DNA of 64,000 nt from an uncultured Lachnospiraceae bacterium (GTDB taxonomy: Bacteria; Bacillota; Clostridia; Lachnospirales; Lachnospiraceae). This document shows positions 42,621 through 52,300 of this stretch, in pieces. The translations under genes were made by a program, and so were the position numbers. The stretch lies in assembly GCA_947566705.1 (NCBI GenBank), contig CANOLA010000006.1:1-64000 (forward strand), given 5' to 3'. How positions within the stretch are numbered: position 1 is the first letter of the stretch; the number at the start of each line of letters is the position of its first letter. Below the pieces are notes generated by a model. That model was not told the origin of the DNA and searched no databases. It saw nothing but the letters and a program-made list of their open reading frames with translations.

Positions 42621-45488
42621 ATGATGAATATGGTATTTTTAGGACTTGGTATTTTTGGTATCTGTATTATAATGATTGCACTGCTGCTTCTGCTTCAGGG
42701 AGACGGTTCCCGTGAACAGAAGCTTATGCAGTATTTTCTGATAGGTACGCTGATACAGAATGCAGGATATCTGCTTGAACTGACAGCCCCAACTCTGGAA
42801 GCCGCCATGGTATCCGTCAAAATGCAGTACCTGGGTTCCATCACAATTCCAATTACATTCTGTCATTTTATGTTTATATACTGTTATGAAAAAGCGCCGG
42901 AGTATTTTTTAAGACTGCTGAAATTTATTGACATATTTGTTCTGGTACTTGTATATACCTGCGATCTTCACAGCCTTTATTACGTGGAAATTAAATGGCT
43001 GCATACTCCGGAGGGGCACGGCTACCTGAGCCTGTCTTACGGACCGGGATACTGGCTGTTTATGATTTTTGGAACAATTATCCCTTATGCACTTTCCCTG
43101 TATGCACTGATTGTTGCATGCATTAAAAAACCGGAGTATGCAGCAGACCGGAAATACATACAGATTCTGGTGCTTTCTTTTCTTCCGGTCGGGGCGCTTT
43201 TTTCATATTCCATGAAACTGACCCATGTTTATGACCCGACACCGGTTATTCTGGGTCTGGTTCTCTCTACCGTGGTAATTCTTGTATGGAGCAGGAAGGT
43301 TTATGACTTCAGCAGCCTGGCATCAGAAATTTTACTAAACAGCATGGGCGACGGCGTAATTGCACTGGATGACCAGAGGCGGATTGCCAGCTATAATCCA
43401 GCCGCTGCCGGTATTTTTCCGGAACTCGGTATCCGTGCAATTGGAAAACATATCAGATTTCTGGACAGTTTTCCCCAGAATATACTGGAAAAAGACGGAA
43501 AGGACGAGTTTTGCATCAACGGCTGCTTTTACCAGAGCCATGTAAAACAGATTCTGGACAGGTTCGGACAGAACAAGGGATATGTCGTTCTGGTTCTGGA
43601 TGTGACAGAAACCAAAAACTACATTGAAGAAATTAAGCAGGTAAGGATACAGGCGGAACAGGCAAATATCGCCAAAAGCGCATTTCTTGCCAATATGTCC
43701 CACGAAATCCGCACTCCCATGAATGCAATTGTGGGACTGAGCGATATCATTATGGAAGAAAGCAGGGGCCGCAAGGTATACGAATATGCCTGCGATATCA
43801 AGGCTGCTTCCCGCAATCTGTTAGCGCTTATCAATGATATATTAGACCTGTCCAAGGTAGAGGCCGGAAAAATGGAACTGGTAAAAACCGAGTACCATGT
43901 CAAAAATCTGGTAGGCGAAATACTTAATATGATGGATATTGTTGCTTCCCAGCGCGGGCTGATGCTGAAAAGTGAATTTGATATGTCAGTCCCATGCCGG
44001 TATCTGGGCGACGAACGCCGGATAAAACAGATTCTGATTAATATTTTAAACAATGCCCTGAAATTCACACAGAAAGGTTATGTAAAGATTTCCGTTGCAG
44101 GCAGAAAAGATGCCGCACCGGATATGGAACGCCTGATTTTCAGGATTGAGGACAGCGGCTGCGGCATCCGCGAGGAGGACTTAAAGAATATTTTTGAAAA
44201 CTTCCGCCAGGTGGATTCCAGACGGAACCGCAGCGTGGAAGGAACGGGTCTCGGACTCTCCATCACCAAACGGCTGGTGGAACTGATGCAGGGCACAATT
44301 GCCGTGGAAAGCGTATACGGCGAAGGCACGACGTTTACCCTGGAGATTCCCCAGAAAATTACAGATTCAAGACCACTGTCCGAAGTTCCGGAGGAAGATG
44401 CCAGAAAGGAAACCGACCTGAAGCCATTTTCCGCCACCGGATACAGGGTACTGGTTGTAGATGACAACCTGATTAACCGAAAGGTTGCAAAAGGCTTTCT
44501 GCAGCCCTATGGATTTGATATAGAAGAAGCAGAAAGCGGACCTGAAGCAATCGAGCTTGTCAGAAAGACCTGTTATGACATGATCTTTATGGACCACATG
44601 ATGCCGCAGATGGACGGCATCGAAGCGGCAGGGATTATCCGGAATGAATGCGGGGAAAACGGCAGGCTTCCTCTGATTATTGCCCTGACAGCCAATGCCA
44701 TGGAAGGGGTACGGGAAACATTTCTGGCAAACGGCTTTCAGGATTTCATAACCAAACCGTTAGACAAAGCGGAGCTTCACAAACTTCTGTTTCACTGGAT
44801 TCCGGAAGAAAAGCGGACCGTACAGGATTCTCTGCCAAAGCCCGTGCAGACAGATGATGACAGGCTCAGGGAATTCCAGAATATACTGATTCCTGGCATT
44901 GACACGGATGAAGTAGTCATCCATTATTCCGGCAGTGCCGAAGAATACCGCAGTCTGCTGGATTTGTACTGTCTGGACGGAAAACGCAAACTGGCGCTTC
45001 TGCAGGAACTCTGGGACAAACAGGAGATTAAAACATACGGCATTGAAGTTCACGCATTAAAGAGCGCCTCTGCCAGTATCGGTGCCATGAAGCTTTCCGC
45101 CAGCGCCAGGGAACATGAAAAGGCAGCAGACCGGATGGATACTACTTTTATAGACAGTCATATAAGCCGGCTGCTTGCGGACTATGAAGAACAGCTGGAA
45201 TACATCCAGGATTTTCTTGGTAAAGGAAAGACAGATGCCGCAAAGGCAAAAACCGGAGAAATCACAACGGAAGATTTCATACAAAACGTCAGCGATGCAC
45301 TGGAAAGCCTTGAAAATTTCCGGGCAAAGGAATGCGCCGCAAAACTTGAAAAACTTCTGCAGTACAGGCTTGCGACGGCTGCAGAATCCAGACTGGAAGA
45401 AATTCTGGCACAGCTTAAATTATATGAAGACGATGCAGCAGAACAGATGCTGCGCGAACTGATTGAACAGACAAAACAGGAGGTATAA
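42621..45488 (+). CDS. Hybrid histidine kinase with receiver and Hpt domains
   Basis: This 955-residue protein starts with a seven-helix membrane sensor (about 1-235), then a PAS-like region, HisKA with H361 (MSHEIRTPMNAIVGLS), an ATPase domain with NILNNALKF and GTGLGLS, a receiver with D658 (MIFMDHMMPQMDG), and an Hpt-like domain with H811 (EVHALKSASASIG). The 90-residue C-terminal tail is helical and charged. It passes phosphate internally to an output that is probably the receiver encoded just after it. Confidence 0.9.
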   Translation: MMNMVFLGLGIFGICIIMIALLLLLQGDGSREQKLMQYFLIGTLIQNAGYLLELTAPTLEAAMVSVKMQYLGSITIPITFCHFMFIYCYEKAPEYFLRLLKFIDIFVLVLVYTCDLHSLYYVEIKWLHTPEGHGYLSLSYGPGYWLFMIFGTIIPYALSLYALIVACIKKPEYAADRKYIQILVLSFLPVGALFSYSMKLTHVYDPTPVILGLVLSTVVILVWSRKVYDFSSLASEILLNSMGDGVIALDDQRRIASYNPAAAGIFPELGIRAIGKHIRFLDSFPQNILEKDGKDEFCINGCFYQSHVKQILDRFGQNKGYVVLVLDVTETKNYIEEIKQVRIQAEQANIAKSAFLANMSHEIRTPMNAIVGLSDIIMEESRGRKVYEYACDIKAASRNLLALINDILDLSKVEAGKMELVKTEYHVKNLVGEILNMMDIVASQRGLMLKSEFDMSVPCRYLGDERRIKQILINILNNALKFTQKGYVKISVAGRKDAAPDMERLIFRIEDSGCGIREEDLKNIFENFRQVDSRRNRSVEGTGLGLSITKRLVELMQGTIAVESVYGEGTTFTLEIPQKITDSRPLSEVPEEDARKETDLKPFSATGYRVLVVDDNLINRKVAKGFLQPYGFDIEEAESGPEAIELVRKTCYDMIFMDHMMPQMDGIEAAGIIRNECGENGRLPLIIALTANAMEGVRETFLANGFQDFITKPLDKAELHKLLFHWIPEEKRTVQDSLPKPVQTDDDRLREFQNILIPGIDTDEVVIHYSGSAEEYRSLLDLYCLDGKRKLALLQELWDKQEIKTYGIEVHALKSASASIGAMKLSASAREHEKAADRMDTTFIDSHISRLLADYEEQLEYIQDFLGKGKTDAAKAKTGEITTEDFIQNVSDALESLENFRAKECAAKLEKLLQYRLATAAESRLEEILAQLKLYEDDAAEQMLRELIEQTKQEV

Positions 45489-45492
45489 GACA

Positions 45493-45870
45493 ATGGCTTT
45501 AAAAAAACGCATACTTGCAGTGGATGATAACAGTATCAGCCTTGCATCCATTGAGCAGGAACTGAAAGGAGAATATGAGGTAATCCCCTTAAACTCCGGC
45601 ATACGCGCCCTGCAGTATCTGAAAAGGGAAACCCCTGACCTGATTCTTCTGGACATTCAGATGGCAATAAAGGACGGTATTGAAACTCTGGAGGAAATCC
45701 GGCAAATGGATAACTGCCGGGACATTCCGGTCGTAATGCTCACATCAAGGAGCGATAAAGAAACCATCATAAAGAGCTCAAAACTTGGAATTTATGACTA
45801 TGTGCTCAAGCCTTTTAAAAAACAGGACCTTCTCGAACGGATTGACCGTGTCTTAAAGCAGCTCTCATGA
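45493..45870 (+). CDS. Single-domain response regulator (receiver only)
   Basis: A 125-residue CheY-like receiver: DDNSIS acid pocket, phospho-acceptor D54 (LILLDIQMAIKDG), TSRSDKE and K in VLKPFKKQD. AGGAGG precedes the start, five bases after the kinase stop, so it is the likely phosphate acceptor of the upstream hybrid kinase. It has no output domain. Its end overlaps the convergent C39 gene by six bases. Confidence 0.9.
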   Translation: MALKKRILAVDDNSISLASIEQELKGEYEVIPLNSGIRALQYLKRETPDLILLDIQMAIKDGIETLEEIRQMDNCRDIPVVMLTSRSDKETIIKSSKLGIYDYVLKPFKKQDLLERIDRVLKQLS

Positions 45871-46791
45871 AAAAGCCCATAAATTTTTTATCTGCGGTTC
45901 AAGCAGGCTCCAGTCCCACAGTACCTGGCTTCGTGCAATACTGTTGGGATCATGGACTGCCACCTTCCCGTCCACAACTGCCGTCAGCACAATAAAATGC
46001 CCCTGCGTGGTAAAATCCCCGGGACGCATACTGCATATCACCGGTTCATTATTTTCAAGGTGCGAAAAAACCGCACCTCTGTCAAGGCTCACCTCTCTTC
46101 CTGTAATGCCAAACGCCCGGCAGCCATCGGTCATCAGGCTCCATGCCGTTCCCGTCCCCGGCTTGTAATACCCGTTCTCCTGTGCATATTCCGCCACTTT
46201 ATCAGGCGTTACTGTTTCATTTTTTGTCAGCGCATACGAAACCATGGAAATGCAGGTAGGCGCACATCCGGACAACGCAATGCAGCTGTCTCCGTACGGT
46301 ACATATCCCCATCTCCTGTCCCATTGTGTAAAAAGCGGAAAATCCTCCCCAAGTTCTTCTTTCGTAAATCCTCCTGCCGCCTCAGGCTCACTGTCCAGGT
46401 ACCCCTGCACAAAGGAAAGCATTTCCGGATTATTGCACAACGATGCCAGAAGCTCTTTTGGATATTCACTATAATTTTCACTAATTTCCTTATATGCCTC
46501 GTCTTCTGCGGCAAGTTTATTTATTTTTGATTTAACTTCATCATCATCCATTAAAACAGGGGCAGTTATTGAGCTCTCTTCCTTATCAACATACTGTTCC
46601 CTGTCCATCACATCTGCCCATGTCGTATTCCCTCGGTCTAACGTGTGATGTTTTATGGATTTAACAAGAAAATTAATTCCACATATAGCAATTATAACAA
46701 ATGTTGCAAGCTTAATCCTTACAATCATCCGTCTCCTTCTTGCTTTCTTCCTTCTGCTTCTTTTCATACTTCCTGTATTTTGCGTTCCCAT
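45865..46791 (-). CDS. C39-like peptidase, membrane-anchored
   Basis: A 308-residue protein with a strongly basic start (SRRKKARRRR), one membrane helix (about 25-45), and a C-terminal peptidase C39-like domain: DRRWGYVPYG, nucleophile C in GCAPTCISMVSYAL, H in GHFIVLTAV and D in VHDPNS. It acts outside the cell; targets are unknown. Start MGTQNTG is chosen for GGAGGAAAAAG upstream. Confidence 0.8.
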   Translation of the reverse strand: MGTQNTGSMKRSRRKKARRRRMIVRIKLATFVIIAICGINFLVKSIKHHTLDRGNTTWADVMDREQYVDKEESSITAPVLMDDDEVKSKINKLAAEDEAYKEISENYSEYPKELLASLCNNPEMLSFVQGYLDSEPEAAGGFTKEELGEDFPLFTQWDRRWGYVPYGDSCIALSGCAPTCISMVSYALTKNETVTPDKVAEYAQENGYYKPGTGTAWSLMTDGCRAFGITGREVSLDRGAVFSHLENNEPVICSMRPGDFTTQGHFIVLTAVVDGKVAVHDPNSIARSQVLWDWSLLEPQIKNLWAFS

Positions 46792-46833
46792 ACTTTTTCC
46801 TCCGTTTTTTGAATGTCTTATGTCAAATAAAAA

Positions 46834-46857
46834 AGACAATCCCTTATGGGATTATCT
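46834..46857 (-). terminator. Terminator of the VanS-like kinase gene
   Basis: A 10- to 11-bp stem (AAGATAATCCC/GGGATTGTCTT, one G-U) is followed by TTTTATTT on the minus strand, about 80 bases past the kinase stop and just ahead of the C39 gene. Confidence 0.75.
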
Positions 46858-46936
46858 TACCACAGAAAAGTCATTCTGTTTTTTAGTTTTTCCTGCCGAT
46901 ATCCTACAAATTCCTCCGTAATTTCTTAAGATTTAT

Positions 46937-48031
46937 TTAATGCTCCGGCAGAAATACCGTAAGCGTAAACGTCTCGTTCTCACTCTCTGCGTAAATCTTC
47001 CCGCCATGCAACTCCACAATTTCCTTTGCAATGGCAAGTCCCAGTCCTGAACCACCCGTTCTGGAGGAACGCGAGGAATCCATGCGGAAAAACTGTTCAA
47101 ATACACGGGAAAGCTTATCCTTTGGTATTGTCTTTCCCTGGTTTACGACAAAAATCCGTACTACGGATTCCCCCCGTTCCATACCAAGAAAAATTTCCGA
47201 CCCATAATAACTGTAATTAACCGCATTGCGAAGCAGATTGTCAAACACACGGGAGAGTTTGTCCCTGTCACAAAGAATTTCCACATCCGGCGAAATCTCC
47301 ATGCGAAGCGAAAGTTCTTTTTCCTTTAAGGATGGCTCAAACTCACTGCATACCTGTTCAAGCATGCGTGTAAGATTCGTCCTCTCCATCTCCAGACTGA
47401 TGGATGTCAGATTAAAACGGGTTATTTCAAAAAATTCATTAATCAGCTCTTCCAGCCTCTGGGCTTTCTGTAAGGCAATACCGGTATAACGAGCCCGAAG
47501 TTCCGTGGAAATCTGCGGTTCCTCCGCAAGCAGTGTCAGATAACCGATGACAGATGTCAGCGGTGTTTTCAGGTCATGCGCCAGATAGATTACCAGGTCG
47601 TTTTTGCGCTGTTCCGCCTCTTTTGCGGCACGGGCATTGCGTAACGACTGTTCTCTTGCCAGATTCAGCTCATTCTGAACATCCAAAAGCTCCGCAGAAA
47701 GTACCACCGGCTCCTCAGACGGGTTTGAAAGCAGCTTTGCAGCATCAATGACCTCATCCAGATAACGCAGTGCTCTGCGGATGGCAAGACCGGTAAACAA
47801 GATAATTCCAGAAATAATGAATAAAACTATAATCATCGGTGCAGCATACTGCAGTATCTTTAACATGTTGTAAAGGGGACTGTTTGAATACCACTTCATT
47901 CTGCTGCATATAAACCACGCCGTAAAATAACCGCCGAACAAAACCACCAGCAGTACCAGAAAAGATAACAGATACCGTGTAAACAGACGTTTTGAAATCC
48001 GGGAATACATTCTTTTATTCTTTCGGTTCAC
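46937..48031 (-). CDS. VanS-like sensor histidine kinase (no adjacent regulator)
   Basis: A 364-residue kinase with two membrane helices (about 20-45 and 62-85), a very short outside loop, H152 in YLAHDLKTPLTSVIGYLTLL, N-box DNLLRNAVNYSYY and GSGLGLAI. The H-box is of VanS type. GTG start with GGGGAGG upstream. No response regulator is next to it; upstream is an EAL protein. It follows that gene after 28 bases. Confidence 0.88.
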   Translation of the reverse strand: MNRKNKRMYSRISKRLFTRYLLSFLVLLVVLFGGYFTAWFICSRMKWYSNSPLYNMLKILQYAAPMIIVLFIISGIILFTGLAIRRALRYLDEVIDAAKLLSNPSEEPVVLSAELLDVQNELNLAREQSLRNARAAKEAEQRKNDLVIYLAHDLKTPLTSVIGYLTLLAEEPQISTELRARYTGIALQKAQRLEELINEFFEITRFNLTSISLEMERTNLTRMLEQVCSEFEPSLKEKELSLRMEISPDVEILCDRDKLSRVFDNLLRNAVNYSYYGSEIFLGMERGESVVRIFVVNQGKTIPKDKLSRVFEQFFRMDSSRSSRTGGSGLGLAIAKEIVELHGGKIYAESENETFTLTVFLPEH

Positions 48032-48059
48032 GGCATACCTCCCCTTTTCTGATTACAGA

Positions 48060-49748
48060 CTATACTTTTTCCATTGGAAGCTCCGCTACCATATATGCAT
48101 CATAAAATTCATCCTGCGGAACCGGCTTTCCAAAAAAATACCCCTGAATCATCTCAGCCTTTGTGTTTTTGAGGATATCCACCTGCTCTTTTGTTTCGAT
48201 TCCCTCCACAATACAGTGGATTCCCAGGTCGTTGATCATGGACGTCATATAATCAAGTACCACCCGGCTTTTCGGGTTTCTGGTAATCTCAGTTACCATG
48301 GAACGGTCAATCTTTGCCGAGTCAAAGTCATACTGGATTAACACGGCAAGATTGGAGTAATGGCTTCCAAAGTCATCCATGGAAAGCCTGAAGCCAAGCG
48401 CTTTCAGATGATTTGCCACTTCTTCCACCAGCATATGGTCCATATCCCCGACTGTCTCCGTAATCTCGATATGAATCAGGTCTTTTGGAATTGTATACTC
48501 TTCTGCCATCGCACGTACCTTTTCAATCAGATCCGGATACATAATTGTCTTTTTTGAAAAATTGACGGAAATCGGAATTGTTCTATGTCCTGCCTCAATC
48601 TCCCTTTTCTGGTAACGGAAGATTTCCTCCAGTACGAAAAGATCGACCATATGTACCAGGTTATAACGCTCCAGAACCGGGATAAACATTCCCGGACCAA
48701 CAATGCCAAGCTCCTGGTCAATCTGACGGATTAATGCCTCGGCGCCTTCCGTAATACCGGTATGGATATCCACCTTCGGCTGTAAATATACCAGGTACTG
48801 TCCCCTGTTCAAAAGGTCCTGTACCTCATCAATCACGCCCTGCTCCAGCCGCTGCATAACAGTCATGCCATGCAGGATTTTTCGCTTGTCATTTTCCATA
48901 ATCATTTCCGCTTCTTCGATCTGGTTATGAAAATTTACATTTGCACTCCAGCTGTATCCCATGGAAACTGCAAACGGCAGCTCACCAAGCTTTTCCCGAA
49001 ACTGCTCTACCATGACGCCAAACTCTTCCTTTGAGGTATTGGAACAGAACACCAGCATTTCATCCTCATCATATCGGAAAACCCGGTACTGTTCAAACAC
49101 TGCCTTTAACAGCTTTGCCGTTTCCACCAGTTTCTTGCTTCCGTAAAAATATCCAAACTGCTGGTTTAACTCGGCAAGATGTATAATGTCTGTCGTAATA
49201 ATCCCCAGGGAGGCATACTGGTCCTCTGCATGCTCCTGCGTCCAGAGCACAAAACTGTTCCGGTTCCATAAATTTGTCAGATGGTCGTGTGTTGTCTCGT
49301 ACTCCAGCTGCTCCATGGCATTCTGGCGCATGATACGGGCAGTCATATATTCTCCCACAAGCGACAGAAGCTCCATATGGCTGTTATTCACACGCGGCCC
49401 AATGATCAGAAGGTATCCCAGCCCCTGGGTATCTTCCTGCAGTACTTCCACCAGTTTTACAGTTTCATCCGAAACAATTTCCATGAATTTTCCGGCATGT
49501 ACAGCTTCTTTCGCATGCTTCATCCATGCATCTGCCGAATCCCCATGCACCTCAATGAGGTCATAAACCTCCTCTTTCCGGTACACAAGCATTGCTGCCT
49601 CTGCCTCAAAATACTCCTGAAGGGATACAAGCGCCTTTTGGATACCCTCTGCAAAACCCTTCCCCTTCATGCTCTTTAAGCAGCCCCGCAGCTCATTCAG
49701 CAGTGACTCCTCTTTCAGATATGTTATTTCCCTTTCATCTTTCCCCAT
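48060..49748 (-). CDS. GGDEF/EAL protein with degenerate GGDEF; c-di-GMP phosphodiesterase
   Basis: A 562-residue protein. An N-terminal sensor-like region (about 1-150) is followed by a GGDEF domain whose active site is YDEDE, not GGDEF, so it is likely inactive as a cyclase. The EAL domain keeps EALIR, ISVNFS, IEITE, MDDFGS, SAKIDR and VEGIET, so c-di-GMP hydrolysis is expected. Start MGKDEREI follows the HAD gene stop by 13 bases. Confidence 0.85.
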   Translation of the reverse strand: MGKDEREITYLKEESLLNELRGCLKSMKGKGFAEGIQKALVSLQEYFEAEAAMLVYRKEEVYDLIEVHGDSADAWMKHAKEAVHAGKFMEIVSDETVKLVEVLQEDTQGLGYLLIIGPRVNNSHMELLSLVGEYMTARIMRQNAMEQLEYETTHDHLTNLWNRNSFVLWTQEHAEDQYASLGIITTDIIHLAELNQQFGYFYGSKKLVETAKLLKAVFEQYRVFRYDEDEMLVFCSNTSKEEFGVMVEQFREKLGELPFAVSMGYSWSANVNFHNQIEEAEMIMENDKRKILHGMTVMQRLEQGVIDEVQDLLNRGQYLVYLQPKVDIHTGITEGAEALIRQIDQELGIVGPGMFIPVLERYNLVHMVDLFVLEEIFRYQKREIEAGHRTIPISVNFSKKTIMYPDLIEKVRAMAEEYTIPKDLIHIEITETVGDMDHMLVEEVANHLKALGFRLSMDDFGSHYSNLAVLIQYDFDSAKIDRSMVTEITRNPKSRVVLDYMTSMINDLGIHCIVEGIETKEQVDILKNTKAEMIQGYFFGKPVPQDEFYDAYMVAELPMEKV

Positions 49749-49761
49749 AATAAACTTAACC

Positions 49762-50400
49762 TCATTCACCCAGAATCTGTCCCACAACTTCTGTCAGCTC
49801 GGAAAAACTGCCAATTGACGGCACATTTTCGTCAATCCTGCCAAATCCGTATGCCGCATGGATAAACTGCACGCCTGCCTGTCTGCTTGCATCATAATCC
49901 CCTTGTATATCACCGACATAAACTGCATTGTCCAGTCCGTTTCTTTTACATACCAGCGCAATGTTGTCTCCTTTGGAAAACCCGTTATTTCCAAAACACT
50001 CTATGTCCTCGAACAGGTCATGGAACTGGTAATAATCCAGAAAAGCTTCAATGTATCCTGACTGGCAGTTACTTACAATATATAAATGGTATTTATTTTT
50101 CAGCGTTTCCAGCGTCTTTTGGATGGCAGGATACAGGTTTCCGCCATGGAGACGCAGGTAATCGTTTTCTTCCCTGCCGCAGGTGTCCAGCATAAGAGCA
50201 CGCTGTTCCTCGGATACCCCGGGAAAAAGAATGCGTGAGAGTTCATCCATCGGTTTTCCCATAACTGCCTGCATCTCGGCACTGGTAATCGGCTCCCTGG
50301 CGTAGCCGTGTTTTTTTACTGACTCATTCCACGCTGTCACCACCTGCTCCGATGAATCCCAGAGAGTACCGTCCATGTCAAAAATGATACCTGATTTCAT
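49762..50400 (-). CDS. HAD-superfamily phosphatase
   Basis: A 212-residue HAD hydrolase: motif I IFDMDGTLWD, motif II YIVSNCQ, and motif IV VGDIQGDYD with a small alpha-helical cap. It resembles phosphoglycolate phosphatase-like enzymes. The ATG overlaps the purD stop by four bases. It may remove a phosphate made as a by-product of nucleotide synthesis, but substrate is unknown. Confidence 0.85.
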   Translation of the reverse strand: MKSGIIFDMDGTLWDSSEQVVTAWNESVKKHGYAREPITSAEMQAVMGKPMDELSRILFPGVSEEQRALMLDTCGREENDYLRLHGGNLYPAIQKTLETLKNKYHLYIVSNCQSGYIEAFLDYYQFHDLFEDIECFGNNGFSKGDNIALVCKRNGLDNAVYVGDIQGDYDASRQAGVQFIHAAYGFGRIDENVPSIGSFSELTEVVGQILGE

Positions 50401-51668
50401 ACCTCGTCAATTGCCTTTCCAATATCGCTCCGCATATATTTGTTTTTAAACGAAATCCATTCCGTTGCTTCATATGCTTTCTTTCTTGCTTCCTTTAAAT
50501 CACTTCCGGTCGCGGTAATGCCAAGCACGCGCCCCCCTGCGGTTATGATATTTTTATTTTCATCAAATGCTGTTCCGGCATGGAAACAGAAATATTCTTT
50601 CTGGTCGAATTTCTCAAATCCGCTGATCGGATATCCCTTTTCATATGATACCGGATATCCGTCAGACGCCAGAACCACACATACTGCCGCATTGTCCTCA
50701 AACTGCAGATCAACCGTATCAAGTTTTCCGTCCACACAGGCTTCCATGACATCAATAATATCGTTTTTCATGCGCGGAAGCACTACCTGCGCCTCCGGAT
50801 CCCCGAACCGTGCATTATACTCAAGCACCTTCGGTCCGTCCTCTGTCAGCATCAGTCCAAAGAAAATAACGCCGGTAAACGCTCTTCCTTCCTTTGCCAT
50901 AGCGTCCACGGTTGCCTGGTAAATGTATTTCTTACAGAATTCATCCACCTCGCCGGTATAAAACGGGCTTGGTGAAAATGTGCCCATTCCGCCGGTATTT
51001 AAACCTTCATCATGATCCAGGGCACGCTTATGGTCCTGCGCTGACGACATGATCCGGATGGTTTTTCCATCCACAAACGACAGCACGGATACCTCTCTCC
51101 CGGTCATAAATTCCTCAATGACCATGGTATTTCCAGCGTCTCCGAACTTCTTATCCTGCATAATGGTACGCACGCCGTCCTTTGCTTCTTCCAGGGTATT
51201 GCAGATTAATACACCTTTTCCCAGCGCAAGCCCGTCTGCCTTTAATACGACAGGAAACTTTGCTGTTTCCAGATAGGCAAGCGCAGCTTCAGGGTCAGTA
51301 AAATTTTCATAGGCTGCAGTCGGAATATTGTATTTTTTCATTAAATCCTTGGAAAAGGCCTTGGAACCTTCCAGAATTGCTGCATTTTTACGCGGTCCGA
51401 ATACTTTTAAGCCTTTCTGCTCAAACACATCCACAATACCGCCGACCAGCGGGTCGTCCATCCCGATAATGGTAAAATCAATTTCCTTTTCTTTGGCAAA
51501 CGCCGCCAGTCTTTCAAATTCCATGGCGCCAATGGAAACACATTCCGCCAGTCCCGCAATCCCGGCATTTCCCGGTGCGCAGTATATCTTATCCACCCGC
51601 GGACTCTTCGCCACACTTGTTACAATTGCGTGTTCCCTGCCGCCGCTTCCAACTACAAGAACTTTCAT
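50397..51668 (-). CDS. purD: Phosphoribosylamine-glycine ligase
   Basis: A 423-residue ATP-grasp ligase joining glycine to phosphoribosylamine, step two of purine synthesis. VGSGGREHAI starts the protein, and VLKADGLALGKGV and TGGMGTFSPSPF are GARS signatures. It is five bases downstream of purN. Confidence 0.97.
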   Translation of the reverse strand: MKVLVVGSGGREHAIVTSVAKSPRVDKIYCAPGNAGIAGLAECVSIGAMEFERLAAFAKEKEIDFTIIGMDDPLVGGIVDVFEQKGLKVFGPRKNAAILEGSKAFSKDLMKKYNIPTAAYENFTDPEAALAYLETAKFPVVLKADGLALGKGVLICNTLEEAKDGVRTIMQDKKFGDAGNTMVIEEFMTGREVSVLSFVDGKTIRIMSSAQDHKRALDHDEGLNTGGMGTFSPSPFYTGEVDEFCKKYIYQATVDAMAKEGRAFTGVIFFGLMLTEDGPKVLEYNARFGDPEAQVVLPRMKNDIIDVMEACVDGKLDTVDLQFEDNAAVCVVLASDGYPVSYEKGYPISGFEKFDQKEYFCFHAGTAFDENKNIITAGGRVLGITATGSDLKEARKKAYEATEWISFKNKYMRSDIGKAIDEV

Positions 51669-51673
51669 ACGGT

Positions 51674-52300
51674 TTACTCCTCTATCATCACTGTTTTGTC
51701 AAATACTGCCACTCTTCCGTTTGCAATCAGATGGATTGCTTTCGGCAGAATCTTCCACTCCGCCTCTTCCATGACGCGTCTCTGTAAACGCTCCGGGGTA
51801 TCTCCCTGCACCACCTTAACTGCCTGCTGCAGAATAATCGGACCTGTATCCGTTCCCTCATCCACAAAATGCACTGTGGCGCCTGTAATTTTTACACCGC
51901 GCTCCAGCACGGCTTCATGAACCTTAATGCCATAGTAACCTTTTCCGCAGAATGAAGGGATTAAAGACGGATGGATATTAATAATCCGGTTTTTGTACTT
52001 TTCAATCATCGCAGGCGGCAGGACAACCAGAAAACCTGCAAGCACAACAAGATCCACTCCGTAGGAATCCAGCGTCTCCAGAAACGCCTCATGAAACGCC
52101 TCCCTGGTTTCATAATTCTTCGGAGACACACAGACCGCCGGAATCTCGTTTTTATCCGCCCTTACCAGGGCATAGGCATCTATATTGTTACTGATAACAA
52201 CGGAAATTTCTGTATTTGTGATCATTTCATACTTGATCCCATCTATAATCGCCTGCAGGTTTGTTCCACCGCCGGACACGCAAACAGCAATCTTTAACAT
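51674..52300 (-). CDS. purN: Phosphoribosylglycinamide formyltransferase
   Basis: A 208-residue enzyme that adds a formyl group from 10-formyl-THF to GAR, step three of purine synthesis. Signature HPSLIPSFCGKGYYG contains the catalytic histidine, with DEGTDTGPI further on. It overlaps purM by seven bases and starts with VSGGGTNLQ. Confidence 0.96.
   Translation of the reverse strand: MLKIAVCVSGGGTNLQAIIDGIKYEMITNTEISVVISNNIDAYALVRADKNEIPAVCVSPKNYETREAFHEAFLETLDSYGVDLVVLAGFLVVLPPAMIEKYKNRIINIHPSLIPSFCGKGYYGIKVHEAVLERGVKITGATVHFVDEGTDTGPIILQQAVKVVQGDTPERLQRRVMEEAEWKILPKAIHLIANGRVAVFDKTVMIEE

Noticed and set aside
46937..49748. Vancomycin-resistance operon
   Set aside because: Only a VanS-like kinase and, 8 kb away, a VanZ-like protein; no VanR, H, A or X.
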